64,000 nucleotides of DNA. It comes from a virus. The DNA is taken from positions 1-64,000 of the IMG/VR virus record IMGVR_UViG_3300023440_000001. One strand, written 5' to 3'. Below are positions 17,731 through 27,311 of the stretch, piece by piece. Below the pieces are notes generated by a model that was not told the DNA's origin, did no database searches, and worked only from the letters and a program-made list of their open reading frames with translations. The position numbers and the translations under genes were made by a program. The first letter of the stretch is position 1. Every line of letters starts with the position of its first letter.

Positions 17731-20439
17731 TTAGAACTGTGCCAGGGCACTTTCATCCGCCTTGAGGATCACCGGTACCTTGATGTCGCGGATCTCGAAT
17801 ACCGGTACCAACACCAGCAGGATCTCCAGCTGACCCAACACACGCTGTTTGGGACTGGATTTGATCTTGAAGGTGAAGGCCTGCAGTCGATTCGGCACCA
17901 TATTGTTCAGCTCGTGTTTCAGGCGGGTCTCCAGTGCCTGCAGGATTTCCAGACTGGCGGGTCGTCCCAGATAATCACCAGCCACTTTCCGGGTGATGCC
18001 CATCGCTTCTTTGACAATCCATAAGGTTGTCAGGCGTTCATAATCGGATCCGGGCTTGGCCAGTGTCGGTCCATCAGTCAGGCGCACGCCGGATGCAGTT
18101 TGAATGGCTGCAATGATGCGCATATCGCCCAGGGCATCCAGCTGACTGCGGCCATCCTTGACTTTATCCGAATAGGCGTAGCGCAGTCCAATGGCACCGG
18201 GAATCTCGTTCAGGTAGATAGATTCATTCGATTGCAACGTTGCCAAATGTCCGGCCACCCAGGCTTCACCGGTCGTGGTGTAGGGCGAACCGCTGGCGAT
18301 GAAGATGGGTTCCACATCCACTGCAATCATGAACTTATTGTCAAAGGGATTCAGGAAGTTGGCTGCTCGCAGCGGATCGCTCAAATCCACTTCAGTCAAC
18401 TTCTCAACCCGACTGGCAACATCCAGGCGAGTAATCGAACCATTGATTCCCGTTCCTTTGAGCGGTTTGAAGCCGATGATACCGACCGCCTCACCGTTGT
18501 AGCTGTTCAGGAAGTTGCTCATCAACAGATGAAACTCGGCGTTGACTTCCTGCGGCAGACCGGTGATTTCGTTGTAGCCGGTCTTGGTGCTATCCAGGTA
18601 GGCACCGGGAACCACAACGATGTCGAATTTGTAGGCATCGAGTCGGTTGTAGGCTTCTACCAGCTCGTCGTAGAGCTGATTGTTGCTCAGGCTAATGCCG
18701 TTAGTACCGCCGGAGAGAGATTTCGCAATGGTTAGCGTAAACATATCCGGTGTTATGGTATACTTAAGGCCGATGATGACGTCATTGATGTTGTCAACTT
18801 TACCACCGGCTGCTCCGGGCTGAATACCAGAACCGATCAGCTTGAGTTTCGGTGCAGTTGCATCCACAATCTCCAGAGTGCTACCTAACTCGTAGTAGCG
18901 TACGGTTGCATGTCGGAACACCAGGTTAGCAGGAGCCGGCGCACCCAACAGGATTTCATTGCCCCGTACGAAGTAATCGGAGAACTGAGCACTGGTATTC
19001 TGCAGTGACGTTAGAGTGGACTTTTCATTCATTACTCCCACGACCGAGTCGAAGGAAATCCGCAGGTCACCGCCGTTGGCAAAGTTGAACAGGTCAGTCA
19101 CCGGCGTGTTGGTTGTTCCGTCCGTTAAGGTAATGGTAAGCGTACCGTTGGACCAGGCTAGACTGAAGTTGCCATCGGATTTACTGATGGGCACTTCCTG
19201 CCAATCATTGGCTGCTGCACCTGCCCGACGATATTCCAGCTTGAAGGGCTTTTCAGTGTCGAAGACCCATCCTTCCGCAGCGTCTTTTGCGGTTGCTACT
19301 GGAGCAACTGCTTTCAAGAGCGCCGGCCCGTCTCCAGCCAGATCGGCTCGAATCGCCTCAACAATCGGTAAGTCATTCGCTGCCGCCCAGCTTGTACCCT
19401 CATGAGCAATACCCCAGGGGGCGTCAACGTTAATCACGTAACTGGCAGGTGGAGTGGAGCCTTGAATATCCACCTTACCCAGATCGACGTTGCGGTGACG
19501 CAGATAGGCCTCACTACCGACCGTACCGGCTGCGGTGTTGGCCAGCTGAGACAGAGTCCCGGATGCATCAGTTGCGTTCAGTATGGTACTGAAACGGGAA
19601 TCCTGCTTCCCATCCAGGGGTAGTTCATCGGTGACAATCTTGGTCAAGCCAGCAACTTCATACTCCTTGACTCCGGATTCACTGATAGCATAGACTTTAT
19701 CGATTGCCACAACTGTTTTGCTCAGGTCCGTGGTATCCGAAAGGTTTGCTGCTCCATCCAGGTAGCGGTTTCCGGTAACCAGATCTGCTGCCAGAGCGGC
19801 ACTGAGATCAATGGTGGTCTGGTTATCATCGGCACTTTCAATAACGGCATCCACCGCGTTGGCTTCGATTTCAAAGTGCAGCTCTTTCTCAATGGCATCG
19901 GCGACCAGGATTTCATTGAGATTGGGATCGGCGTTAATAGCGTCTGCCAGCTCCACCACATTGTGTACATCGACCAGCGAGTTGCTGGCATTGGAATCAT
20001 AAGTGAAGATGGAAAAGGCTTCGGTTTTGGGATTATAGATCTTGATTTCGCTGCCGTCCATGGCGATGGAGATATCGTTGTATATATCACCAGGGTATAA
20101 AGCCTGCAGGGTTAACACCTTATTGGAATTGGTGTCAAACAGATCCAGATAGGCTTTTTGAGCGAACTTCTCGCCAATACGGACAGCAGAGATCTGGGGC
20201 GCACCGCCAGAACCGGCCTGGGCGTCGATGGCTTCTTTAATGGCGCGTACCAGCGATCCCTGACCAAAACGACCGAATACTTCCTGAGCATGAGTCAGGT
20301 CACGGATCTTCACCGGCTCATACACGGGCCCATCTTCAGCCGTTCCAATGATCAGGATGTGGCGATTGAGGGACTGATTGCCAGTCGGACGCTCCAAGTT
20401 CCCATCAAGGAATTGTCTTGTAATTCGTGGTAATGCCAT
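17731..20439 (-). CDS. Tail sheath protein
   Basis: 902 aa. The N-terminus has the sheath pattern of a short leader followed by ILIIGTAEDGPVYEPV and a region on tail-position matching (FGRFGQGSL). The C-terminal ~250 residues are the conserved sheath domain: a planar-β region, then LTTLWIVKEAMGITRKVA near residue 805 and a β-strand end (LVLVPVFEIRDIKVPV). The middle (residues ~130-560) is a long variable insertion, making the protein larger than the usual 450-700 aa. Sheath identity shows that the virion is a myovirus. The gene is preceded by connector genes and followed by a strong terminator. Confidence 0.88.
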   Translation of the reverse strand: MALPRITRQFLDGNLERPTGNQSLNRHILIIGTAEDGPVYEPVKIRDLTHAQEVFGRFGQGSLVRAIKEAIDAQAGSGGAPQISAVRIGEKFAQKAYLDLFDTNSNKVLTLQALYPGDIYNDISIAMDGSEIKIYNPKTEAFSIFTYDSNASNSLVDVHNVVELADAINADPNLNEILVADAIEKELHFEIEANAVDAVIESADDNQTTIDLSAALAADLVTGNRYLDGAANLSDTTDLSKTVVAIDKVYAISESGVKEYEVAGLTKIVTDELPLDGKQDSRFSTILNATDASGTLSQLANTAAGTVGSEAYLRHRNVDLGKVDIQGSTPPASYVINVDAPWGIAHEGTSWAAANDLPIVEAIRADLAGDGPALLKAVAPVATAKDAAEGWVFDTEKPFKLEYRRAGAAANDWQEVPISKSDGNFSLAWSNGTLTITLTDGTTNTPVTDLFNFANGGDLRISFDSVVGVMNEKSTLTSLQNTSAQFSDYFVRGNEILLGAPAPANLVFRHATVRYYELGSTLEIVDATAPKLKLIGSGIQPGAAGGKVDNINDVIIGLKYTITPDMFTLTIAKSLSGGTNGISLSNNQLYDELVEAYNRLDAYKFDIVVVPGAYLDSTKTGYNEITGLPQEVNAEFHLLMSNFLNSYNGEAVGIIGFKPLKGTGINGSITRLDVASRVEKLTEVDLSDPLRAANFLNPFDNKFMIAVDVEPIFIASGSPYTTTGEAWVAGHLATLQSNESIYLNEIPGAIGLRYAYSDKVKDGRSQLDALGDMRIIAAIQTASGVRLTDGPTLAKPGSDYERLTTLWIVKEAMGITRKVAGDYLGRPASLEILQALETRLKHELNNMVPNRLQAFTFKIKSSPKQRVLGQLEILLVLVPVFEIRDIKVPVILKADESALAQF

Positions 20440-20460
20440 ACCGGTATTCTCCTATTAAGT

Positions 20461-21111
20461 TTAAGATGTCGTACTATCCACTTTCTGAATACGCGTCGCT
20501 ATCCGTTGGATCAGATCAACGGGCTTGACGGTATTCTCCTGTAACTGTACGTAGTACACCAGACTACGAGTCTGGAGTCGGTTGTTAATCTTCAGAAGCT
20601 CGAGATCACGAACTCGTTCATAGAAACGAACGTGTGGGCTTCCCAGTACATGTCCATAGTGAGCCATGAAATCCAGCTGAAACCAGTAGGCAATCCGCTC
20701 GGCTTCCTCGCCGGTCAGTGCCCAGATATCGAATTTGATGAAAGCCTGGAACAGCTGACTCAATAGCTCATACTGTGTGCCATCATTGTAGATAACTTCT
20801 CTGCGCAAACGGGGCTTTACTTCTCGGGTTCCGGTATCCGGATTAGGCCGTGCTTTACCACCCAGCTGATGGGGTGACATGTGTTGAACATCCCAGGTAA
20901 TGGTTGTTCGAAAACGGTCCGCTTTATCCTCATAAAAGAGAACGGTCTCCGGATACGCCGGATAGAAGTCTATATCAGGAGCGAGAATCTCCAGCGCCTG
21001 GCTCAGGTTTCCGATAAAGTCCAGTAAAGACACACTCGGATAGTTCTCCGGAATGTTGGCTACCGGATGCCGGACAATCTCACTCGGTGATTTAAACTGA
21101 AACAGTTCCAT
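20461..21111 (-). CDS. Putative tail terminator/neck protein
   Basis: 216 aa, lying between a head-completion candidate and the tail sheath. The 1-nt overlap with the upstream stop implies translational coupling. The sequence is mixed α/β with WQ/YWFQLDF aromatic patches and a C-terminal helix-rich part. Tail terminator and neck proteins occupy this slot in myophages; no motif proves it. Confidence 0.45.
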   Translation of the reverse strand: MELFQFKSPSEIVRHPVANIPENYPSVSLLDFIGNLSQALEILAPDIDFYPAYPETVLFYEDKADRFRTTITWDVQHMSPHQLGGKARPNPDTGTREVKPRLRREVIYNDGTQYELLSQLFQAFIKFDIWALTGEEAERIAYWFQLDFMAHYGHVLGSPHVRFYERVRDLELLKINNRLQTRSLVYYVQLQENTVKPVDLIQRIATRIQKVDSTTS

Positions 21112-21542
21112 TAGTAATAACCGTAATCAGGTCTTACATATAAAGTATAGAAGATGACCTTACCATCTTCCCCGCGTTTGGTGTCAATATCCCGTATGCG
21201 AAATACCTGCCGGTGCGGGCTTGATTTGATAACATCATCGCTCACCGCAGGACCATTGTTGCCATTTACTTCAATGATTATATCATGAACCTTGGGATTT
21301 GCATCCGCAGGTAGATAGTAAATCATCCGTCCTTCGTATGCACCTTTTGATCCTCTTACCGATGTAGCACTGTATCGGCACAATATCACCTCATCGGTAT
21401 AGGTCCAACGTTCCCCACCCACACCCTCACGGGTTATCGGACTGTAGTATTCGCTCTTCTGTCCTGTATGATAGCGTCGATAGATGGCCTTGTGGCCATA
21501 TGTCTTCAATATGTCCTCAAATTGTGCCTTCAGATCAATCAT
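21111..21542 (-). CDS. Putative head-completion/stopper protein
   Basis: 143 aa, short and β-rich (GRMIYYLPADANPKVHDIIIEV, then HRQVFRIRDID), which fits head-closure proteins of the gp16/FII type that sit between adaptor and tail. It starts exactly at the end of the adaptor candidate (1-nt overlap). The function is inferred mainly from order. Confidence 0.5.
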   Translation of the reverse strand: MIDLKAQFEDILKTYGHKAIYRRYHTGQKSEYYSPITREGVGGERWTYTDEVILCRYSATSVRGSKGAYEGRMIYYLPADANPKVHDIIIEVNGNNGPAVSDDVIKSSPHRQVFRIRDIDTKRGEDGKVIFYTLYVRPDYGYY

Positions 21543-22906
21543 TAATCTATCTCGGGTCCGGGTGTGCGACGTTTAGGTGCCACGTAATCCAGATCTCGCT
21601 TGAAATCCGGATTATATGTCGGATCGGGACGTCCGATAGAAGGAACCAATCCGATGACTCCATAATTGTGCTCACTGGCCATCAAGCTGTAAGCGGGTTG
21701 ATGAATGGGTACATCCCGGGTATCCCCCTTTCGGAGCAGTTCACCGTAGATGTATTCCAGCTGATTAAGCTCTTCTAGATCCGCCTGTAAATCCTGCTGT
21801 TGCTGGACTTTTGCCGGATCGGACAGGGCAACTTTTAAGTCTCCCAGCATGATGCTCTGCGGGGCACCAATAGTCAGATCTCTTCGCTGACGCATATCGA
21901 ATGCGTCTTTAACCAACCGTACCATAACAAACTGCTGAGCATAATAAGGGACTTTGTCAGTGGGAAACTGATTCCCATTACCTGTCCACAGCTGATAGGC
22001 CCGCTTACTTTCTAAATAGATCATTACCGCCAGCTCATCATCTGATGTGAAGACGGCTGATAGACCTTTCAACGTGTACTTGGCTTCTTCTACGGTTATG
22101 AACGATGGTGCCATGTAAGGCAGAAAGGTTAAAGACAGTGTCCCTTCACCGGGAATATTCACCTGAATGGTGTATTCCATGTTTACCGCAAAGTCAAGTG
22201 TGGCAGTTATATCGCTTGCATTTACCATATAGCTCAGAACCGGAATGCTGTCTTCCATCAGCAGCTGCTCGCTTTTCTTTAACAGTCGATCCTGTATGGT
22301 CAGTGGTAGAGTAACGGACGTCGCATCAATAGTAATCTGGGACCCATTGATGACAGGCTGTGCATTGCTGCCCCAGTAATCATCAACTCCCAGATAACCC
22401 AATGGATGTCGACTGGTGATGGTTACCGTGGGAGTAGAAGATGGCGTATCGGATAGATTAATAGTTACCACTCCGTCTTCTGCCGTCCAGGACGCAATGG
22501 ATATCTGCGATGTCAGTGTAGACAGAGAAATACCACTGATCGGTTGTTCGGCTGGCTGCTGGCCTGAAGGATCAGCCAGAGTTGTAAAGTAATACAGATA
22601 ATCCGTACCCAGCGTGCGTCCACTGCTGGATCGGACACCAAAACTGCCACCAGTGACCACCACAATGTATCGAGTCTGGTAGTCCAGCGGATTATCGGGC
22701 ACAAAGCGTATGGTAGTGGAGTCTTTCAGATCCACAGAACCCGTCAGAGCATCAAATGGAGACGAGTCTGCCACCCCCACACTGAGAACAAGATCCGTTA
22801 CAGTAGACGGATCCAGGTCCTCATTGAACCCGATCAGTATTTCAGTAATATTGATATCGACATCGACGGCGTTGGTCGATGGCGTTGTCGAGATTACCTG
22901 AAACAT
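21542..22906 (-). CDS. Head-tail adaptor with N-terminal bacterial Ig-like domain
   Basis: 454 aa. Residues 1-115 are a Big_5/SbsA-type Ig-like fold: STTPSTNAVDVDINITEI, NEDLDPSTVTD, and F-x-P-D-N-P-L-x-x-x-x-x-Y. A β-rich middle follows. Residues ~285-370 (FITVEEAKYTLKG, then ELAVMIYLESKRAYQLW) look like the helical gp6/gp15-type connector adaptor that packs under the portal. The tail is charged and Pro-rich. The fusion of a surface-type Ig domain to an adaptor is unusual. It lies two genes downstream of the major capsid gene. Confidence 0.55.
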   Translation of the reverse strand: MFQVISTTPSTNAVDVDINITEILIGFNEDLDPSTVTDLVLSVGVADSSPFDALTGSVDLKDSTTIRFVPDNPLDYQTRYIVVVTGGSFGVRSSSGRTLGTDYLYYFTTLADPSGQQPAEQPISGISLSTLTSQISIASWTAEDGVVTINLSDTPSSTPTVTITSRHPLGYLGVDDYWGSNAQPVINGSQITIDATSVTLPLTIQDRLLKKSEQLLMEDSIPVLSYMVNASDITATLDFAVNMEYTIQVNIPGEGTLSLTFLPYMAPSFITVEEAKYTLKGLSAVFTSDDELAVMIYLESKRAYQLWTGNGNQFPTDKVPYYAQQFVMVRLVKDAFDMRQRRDLTIGAPQSIMLGDLKVALSDPAKVQQQQDLQADLEELNQLEYIYGELLRKGDTRDVPIHQPAYSLMASEHNYGVIGLVPSIGRPDPTYNPDFKRDLDYVAPKRRTPGPEID

Positions 22907-22918
22907 CTATCATGCACC

Positions 22919-23620
22919 TTAAATAGCAAATCGTGCTTTCACATTGGGATCGGAGTCTTCATCCTCCATGCTGATGACTCCGGTTAACATGGCGCGTTTT
23001 ACGCCCAACTTCACCAGTTCCTCATTCAGCGCATCAACCACCTGTCGGCGGGGTCCCATCGCCGGATTCAATCCCCGGGTCTCAATAGCCAGCGCTTCCC
23101 GGAGAAACTCGATGGCCCGTTGCTCATCCAATCCGGATAAATACCCGGGCAGACGTTCCAGGACCTGGTGGGCTTGCAGCTTCAGTAATTTGAATGCCTT
23201 GGAGTTCTTATCCACATACTCCATTGTACCAGAAGAGAACTGCGGAGCTTTGGGAATCTGGCGGTTGTTCTTCACGTCTTCCCGGTTTAACTCTCTCCAC
23301 ACATAGCGTGGCGTCTTGCGCCCACCTTCAGGAGCGTTGACTGGCGGCTGATAGTTCTCCGGATCATCAGTGAAGTCCAGTACGCCCAACTCCACAGCTT
23401 TCATCACACGATCTTTCACAGCCTTTTTAAGATTGTTGAAGGCAGCGTAGGGTTTTGCGCCTTTGCGGGTGTGACTTAAAACGAAACTGATATCTTCCTC
23501 ATCGATTTCCCAGTGATTGATGTTTTTCAGTATAACATACTTTCCGGGTTTGACCTTCTGAGAATCGCTTTTGCTGTTTTGATCTTTGGCATTGGTTTTG
23601 GTTGTTTGTTTATTGCTCAT
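22919..23620 (-). CDS. Hypothetical capsid-region protein
   Basis: 233 aa with a Lys/Gln/Ser-rich disordered N-terminus (residues 1-24), then a folded region (YVILKNINHWEIDEEDISFVLSH) and a mainly helical C-terminal half. The start at 23620 has GGAGG upstream. It lies between major capsid protein and adaptor, where minor head or head-decoration genes are common. No family is recognised. Confidence 0.45.
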   Translation of the reverse strand: MSNKQTTKTNAKDQNSKSDSQKVKPGKYVILKNINHWEIDEEDISFVLSHTRKGAKPYAAFNNLKKAVKDRVMKAVELGVLDFTDDPENYQPPVNAPEGGRKTPRYVWRELNREDVKNNRQIPKAPQFSSGTMEYVDKNSKAFKLLKLQAHQVLERLPGYLSGLDEQRAIEFLREALAIETRGLNPAMGPRRQVVDALNEELVKLGVKRAMLTGVISMEDEDSDPNVKARFAI

Positions 23621-23643
23621 GGCTTTCCTCCGTTTTTAAACCA

Positions 23644-23667
23644 GGGGCGCCCCTTTGAAGGCGCCCC
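23644..23667 (-). terminator. GC hairpin after the major capsid gene
   Basis: Perfect 8-bp stem (GGGGCGCC / GGCGCCCC) with an 8-nt loop, 28 nt beyond the capsid stop. On the minus strand it is followed by TGGTTTAAAAA, a weak T tract, so it may be partial termination or an mRNA 3'-end stabiliser. Confidence 0.5.
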
Positions 23668-23694
23668 GGTATATAAGCCTCAGGTCAGTTCAGG

Positions 23695-24981
23695 TTAGGA
23701 TAAGGTAACCTGATTGACGTTTTCGAATACGTAGTTGCGATCGATGGTGATGTTGCGAGCCACAGCCACGCCTTTTCCTTGCTCGAATAACGCCATACCC
23801 CAGCGTTCCTTGATCTTCATGGCGCGGATGTCGCGTTCCGGATCGTTCCACTGGTCGAGACTGACGCCTTCCTTGGTAATCAGGATACCGCAGCGATCGG
23901 AGTCGGCCATGATGATGTCGGATTTGGGTTTGGGCCCGTCAGCATTGAAAGGAACGTGCGGGCTGACGATGACTTTCATCGGCGTTGGTAAGTAGCGCGG
24001 TTCGATGTAGAAGGTGGCTCCCAACGGATTCAGAGTGGTCACAAACGGGTTGTTACCGGCAACCTTGTTGGGATCGTCGAAAGCGATACCGGTAGCCGTG
24101 GTTCGCAGACCCATTCCCTGATGTCCGGTACCGAAACCAGGAGAGTAAGAGCCATTCGGTAAGCGATTGGTAGCCAGGGTCGCGCCCTTCAACACGATTT
24201 CCCGGGTCTCCGGATCAGTCATGAACATCTTCCAGGCCAAGGGGTTCATGAGCAACGTATCAGGAGTGAACCCACGCAGGAATAACCAGGCATACATCTC
24301 GAAGATGTCATCCACGGTCATGGTGTTGTTCTTGGCACCGTCAATGCCGCGTCCGTTGGTAGCACCCAGCTGGGAGCTGGCAGGATCATCATTGTTGAAG
24401 ATGTCATAACCGAAGTCGTTGATCAACTTGATACCGTACTGCTCTTTGTGTCGGGCCAATGCGCGGCCGGCCATCCGTAACCACAAACCGAACACGTCGA
24501 ACAGGTTGTCGGTGATGACTTCTTCAGTAACCCGCATTTTCAAACCGTGTTTCTCGATCCCGACCTGGATCATATCGCCTTCACCGAAGTTGAATTCGGT
24601 TTCCGGATATTCGGCGCCTTCCGGTACGGTGGCTGCATGGAATGCTCCAATAGAGCCGATTTCCACCGAACGACCCGGACCTTCGTAGCGCACTTCCTGG
24701 AACAGGTTGGGCACTACCACCAGGTTGGGCTCTAACGCTTCTCGAATCACCCGGGATACGGAAGTTTCGATGAAGCGGGTTAAGTCTTTGGTCGTAACAG
24801 TGTCTTTTAACTCATCGACTTCTTTGAACGCCTTGGGCAGATCAAAGATGTCGTTAAACTCCAACTTCACGATGTGTTTGTCTTCAGTGGGAAGACCGAC
24901 CACACCGTTGTTGGTGAACGCATCATAGAGGATCTGTTCCAGATGATTGAGCGTCGAGTTGTTTTGACCGATTACCTTCAT
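23695..24981 (-). CDS. Major capsid protein (HK97 fold)
   Basis: 428 aa. The central part has the HK97-type signature: a β-hinge segment GSIGAFHAATVPEGAEYPE near residue 130, KMRVTEEVITDNLFDVF near 175, a spine-helix region of about residues 190-215, and a C-terminal segment on symmetric contacts. The N-terminal ~100 residues (many acidic, helical) may be a delta domain removed by the maturation protease encoded upstream. The gene lies in the order protease, scaffold, decoration, capsid, has a strong SD, and ends in a hairpin. The family assignment rests on pattern and context. Confidence 0.82.
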   Translation of the reverse strand: MKVIGQNNSTLNHLEQILYDAFTNNGVVGLPTEDKHIVKLEFNDIFDLPKAFKEVDELKDTVTTKDLTRFIETSVSRVIREALEPNLVVVPNLFQEVRYEGPGRSVEIGSIGAFHAATVPEGAEYPETEFNFGEGDMIQVGIEKHGLKMRVTEEVITDNLFDVFGLWLRMAGRALARHKEQYGIKLINDFGYDIFNNDDPASSQLGATNGRGIDGAKNNTMTVDDIFEMYAWLFLRGFTPDTLLMNPLAWKMFMTDPETREIVLKGATLATNRLPNGSYSPGFGTGHQGMGLRTTATGIAFDDPNKVAGNNPFVTTLNPLGATFYIEPRYLPTPMKVIVSPHVPFNADGPKPKSDIIMADSDRCGILITKEGVSLDQWNDPERDIRAMKIKERWGMALFEQGKGVAVARNITIDRNYVFENVNQVTLS

Positions 24982-25038
24982 TAGTAATGTCTCCTATAAG
25001 TCAGGTTTCCCTTTCAGGGTTTACAATGCGTATGTAAA

Positions 25039-25063
25039 GTGGGGACGCAAAAAGCGACCCCAC
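25039..25063 (-). terminator. Terminator after the decoration protein gene
   Basis: A 10-bp stem (GTGGGG-T-CGC with GCG-T-CCCCAC, one T/T mismatch) and a five-T loop, followed by TTTA, just beyond the stop at 25070 on the minus strand. Confidence 0.7.
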
Positions 25064-25069
25064 ATTCTG

Positions 25070-26509
25070 TTATCGTGCTGTTAACTGGATGTAGGCGAAA
25101 CCAAACGCACCTTCCTGTACCAGTTCTTTAGCAGCTTTAGCGGCATCCACTCCGTTGAAGCTGTATCCGCCAGCTGTTAACACATCGTTGATGAAGTTGA
25201 ACAGGCTTTCCGGCAATCCTTCGGTTCCGGTTCCGGCAACCCGATGTCCGTAAGGCACTTCCACGGTTTCCAATAAGTCTTTGGGGAACCGGGTGTCAAC
25301 ACCGAGCAAGCGGCCAACAGTCTGGGCAGTACGATTGGCATTCAGGCTGATGTTGTTGGAGTTGGCTACATCGGCTCCGGCAGGTACCCAGTTACCGAAC
25401 AGGTCGGATTGTAACAGCTGACCGGATAATCCGGCGACGGCATTCTGCTCGGAATCGAAATACAGGAAGCTGTACTTCTTCTCAACAGCAATGTATCCGG
25501 CATCATTGGTGGCGTCCATGGTAGCCGCACCGACTTTGTATCCGGATTTGGTGGAACCGGCGTCTTCATCTACGAACTTCACATTGGTTCCCAATGCCCG
25601 CAGTAAACCGAAGTCCACAAACGGAATGCGGATGAACTGCTCGGCCAGAATACCATAGGATTTGTAGAGTTCGTAATTCAAGAAGGCACCACGGATATCC
25701 TGATAGATGTCGTACATGGCTACACCGATAGGAGCGTTGGCGGGAATGGTGTAGGTTTCCCCGACAGCCACCACTGCTTTGGCTCCGGAAGCATCCGGCA
25801 CTAAAGCCGCCACGTCATCGGCATCGTAGGTGATCACCCGGGCAGTTCCGCCATTGGCGGGGACCAGCAATCCCATGATGTCACGGGTATATCCGTAGTA
25901 GCTTCCATCCGCACCGATATACAGAGCGGTGGTGTTATCGATCTGATCCACAACACCAACATAGATGTTGGACTGCGGTTTGTACTGATAGTCTACCGTG
26001 ATACCAGCGCCGTTGGCAGGAGCAGCGTTAAAGGTCACGGAGATTGCTCCGGTGCTGTAGTTGATGGTACCAGAACCACCGGCACTACCGGTTAAGTTAC
26101 CAGCGCCATCGTCACTGAAGGTTTCTGTTCCATCGGTGACTTTCACGGAACCTGCGATCACAGGAGTGTTGGCTAAGGTTCCGGAGAAGTTGACAGCAAC
26201 ACCATCACCGGTTCCCAGGCTTTCGCCGACAACGGCGACTTTGGAACCCAGCATCAGGGGTTCACCGATCACGTCATTCTGAACGGTTACGGCAGAAACG
26301 ATTCGCCCTTTGGGGATAACGACCCACTGTTCGGTAGCAATGTCTTTGAACTTGACATCCAAATACCGAAGCGGAATCAGAGGGAAAGCCGGCCGGATAC
26401 CGTCGGATACTTCGATGTTGGGACGGATGGGGCTTTCTTTATACTTATCAGGCATCGGCTTGATGGGTCGTCTCCGGGCAGTCTGGGCAGTGAAATTCAA
26501 TTTGGCCAT
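25070..26509 (-). CDS. Putative head decoration/fibre protein
   Basis: 479 aa. Residues ~95-180 form a Gly/Thr-rich β-module (GTGDGVAVNFSGTLANTPV, then GTINYSTGAISVTFNAAP) that recurs in phage virion proteins as an appended surface domain. The rest is mixed α/β with an Asn-Ile-Ser-Leu-Asn repeat-like area near 385. It is encoded directly before the capsid protein and behind the scaffold, the common slot for a head decoration protein, and has strong SD and terminator. Fibre and vertex protein are alternatives. Confidence 0.55.
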   Translation of the reverse strand: MAKLNFTAQTARRRPIKPMPDKYKESPIRPNIEVSDGIRPAFPLIPLRYLDVKFKDIATEQWVVIPKGRIVSAVTVQNDVIGEPLMLGSKVAVVGESLGTGDGVAVNFSGTLANTPVIAGSVKVTDGTETFSDDGAGNLTGSAGGSGTINYSTGAISVTFNAAPANGAGITVDYQYKPQSNIYVGVVDQIDNTTALYIGADGSYYGYTRDIMGLLVPANGGTARVITYDADDVAALVPDASGAKAVVAVGETYTIPANAPIGVAMYDIYQDIRGAFLNYELYKSYGILAEQFIRIPFVDFGLLRALGTNVKFVDEDAGSTKSGYKVGAATMDATNDAGYIAVEKKYSFLYFDSEQNAVAGLSGQLLQSDLFGNWVPAGADVANSNNISLNANRTAQTVGRLLGVDTRFPKDLLETVEVPYGHRVAGTGTEGLPESLFNFINDVLTAGGYSFNGVDAAKAAKELVQEGAFGFAYIQLTAR

Positions 26510-26531
26510 AACTTATTACTCCTCTCAAGTT

Positions 26532-27251
26532 TTAGTTATGTTTGCGGCTGATGACTTTCAAGAAGGAGGCCATATCCTTCAATTCGATTTCATCGCCATC
26601 AGACTCCTCTTCAGAAGAGTCCTGTGGGTCTTCAGTTGTTTGTTTGGCACCATCCTTCGTCTGGACGTCTTTGTCTACCGTCTCGGATGGTTCATTTTGA
26701 AAAGCAGCGTGCAGCTCGGCTCTTAATTCGTCGTGGAGTTTCCGGAGTTCGTCGGTTTCCTTCTCACTAAGAGACTCTTTGTAAGCTTTTAAAGAGTCTT
26801 CGACCGCCTCCAGGTTGATCTCCGACTTTCGTAACGCCAGGGCCAGATCGGCAATCTGATCTACCAACATGGTTTTCACCTCGGCTTCCAGATCGGATTT
26901 GGTACCCTGTGCTTTCTTGAGCTCTTCGTTGTCAGCTTTCAGCTGCTGAACATTCTGGTTGGCATCGTCGAGAGAAGTCTGGAGTTCATCGACCTTTCTC
27001 TGCAGTTCAGCCGTTTTCTCAGCTACCACAGAATCGATATACTCCTTCATCCCTTCGACCTGGAGCGCATCCTTTAAGTTGTCTGGCATTTTCGGCTCTC
27101 CTATTGATTTAATGGCTTCGCGGAATGCGTCCTTGACTTCGTCAGACACATCCGATTTCTCGATAATGAGTAAAGCCCGTTTACGCGCATGAGGATTGTC
27201 TAGCAACCCGTCAAGTATGATTTGTGCGTCTTTGGGTAGTTTGAACTTCAT
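26532..27251 (-). CDS. Capsid scaffolding protein
   Basis: 239 aa from the ATG at 27251, chosen because AGGGGAG precedes it. The middle (residues ~75-170) is a predicted coiled coil rich in Glu, Lys, Leu and Gln, and the C-terminal 60 residues are very acidic with a basic end (KVISRKHN), as in phage scaffolds where the basic tip binds the capsid shell. It lies between maturation protease and decoration/capsid genes. A copy of the TTGACATAnCTA motif lies 24 nt upstream. Confidence 0.7.
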   Translation of the reverse strand: MKFKLPKDAQIILDGLLDNPHARKRALLIIEKSDVSDEVKDAFREAIKSIGEPKMPDNLKDALQVEGMKEYIDSVVAEKTAELQRKVDELQTSLDDANQNVQQLKADNEELKKAQGTKSDLEAEVKTMLVDQIADLALALRKSEINLEAVEDSLKAYKESLSEKETDELRKLHDELRAELHAAFQNEPSETVDKDVQTKDGAKQTTEDPQDSSEEESDGDEIELKDMASFLKVISRKHN

Positions 27252-27275
27252 AGCACACATCTCCCCTTGCATAGG

Positions 27276-27287
27276 TAGTTATGTCAA
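27276..27287 (-). promoter_or_regulatory. Phage promoter motif, copy 3
   Basis: Minus-strand TTTGACATAACTA in the 39-nt gap between protease and scaffold genes, 24 nt before the scaffold ATG at 27251. Confidence 0.7.
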
Positions 27288-27311
27288 AGTTGCCCCACGA
27301 ATCAGACGGGT

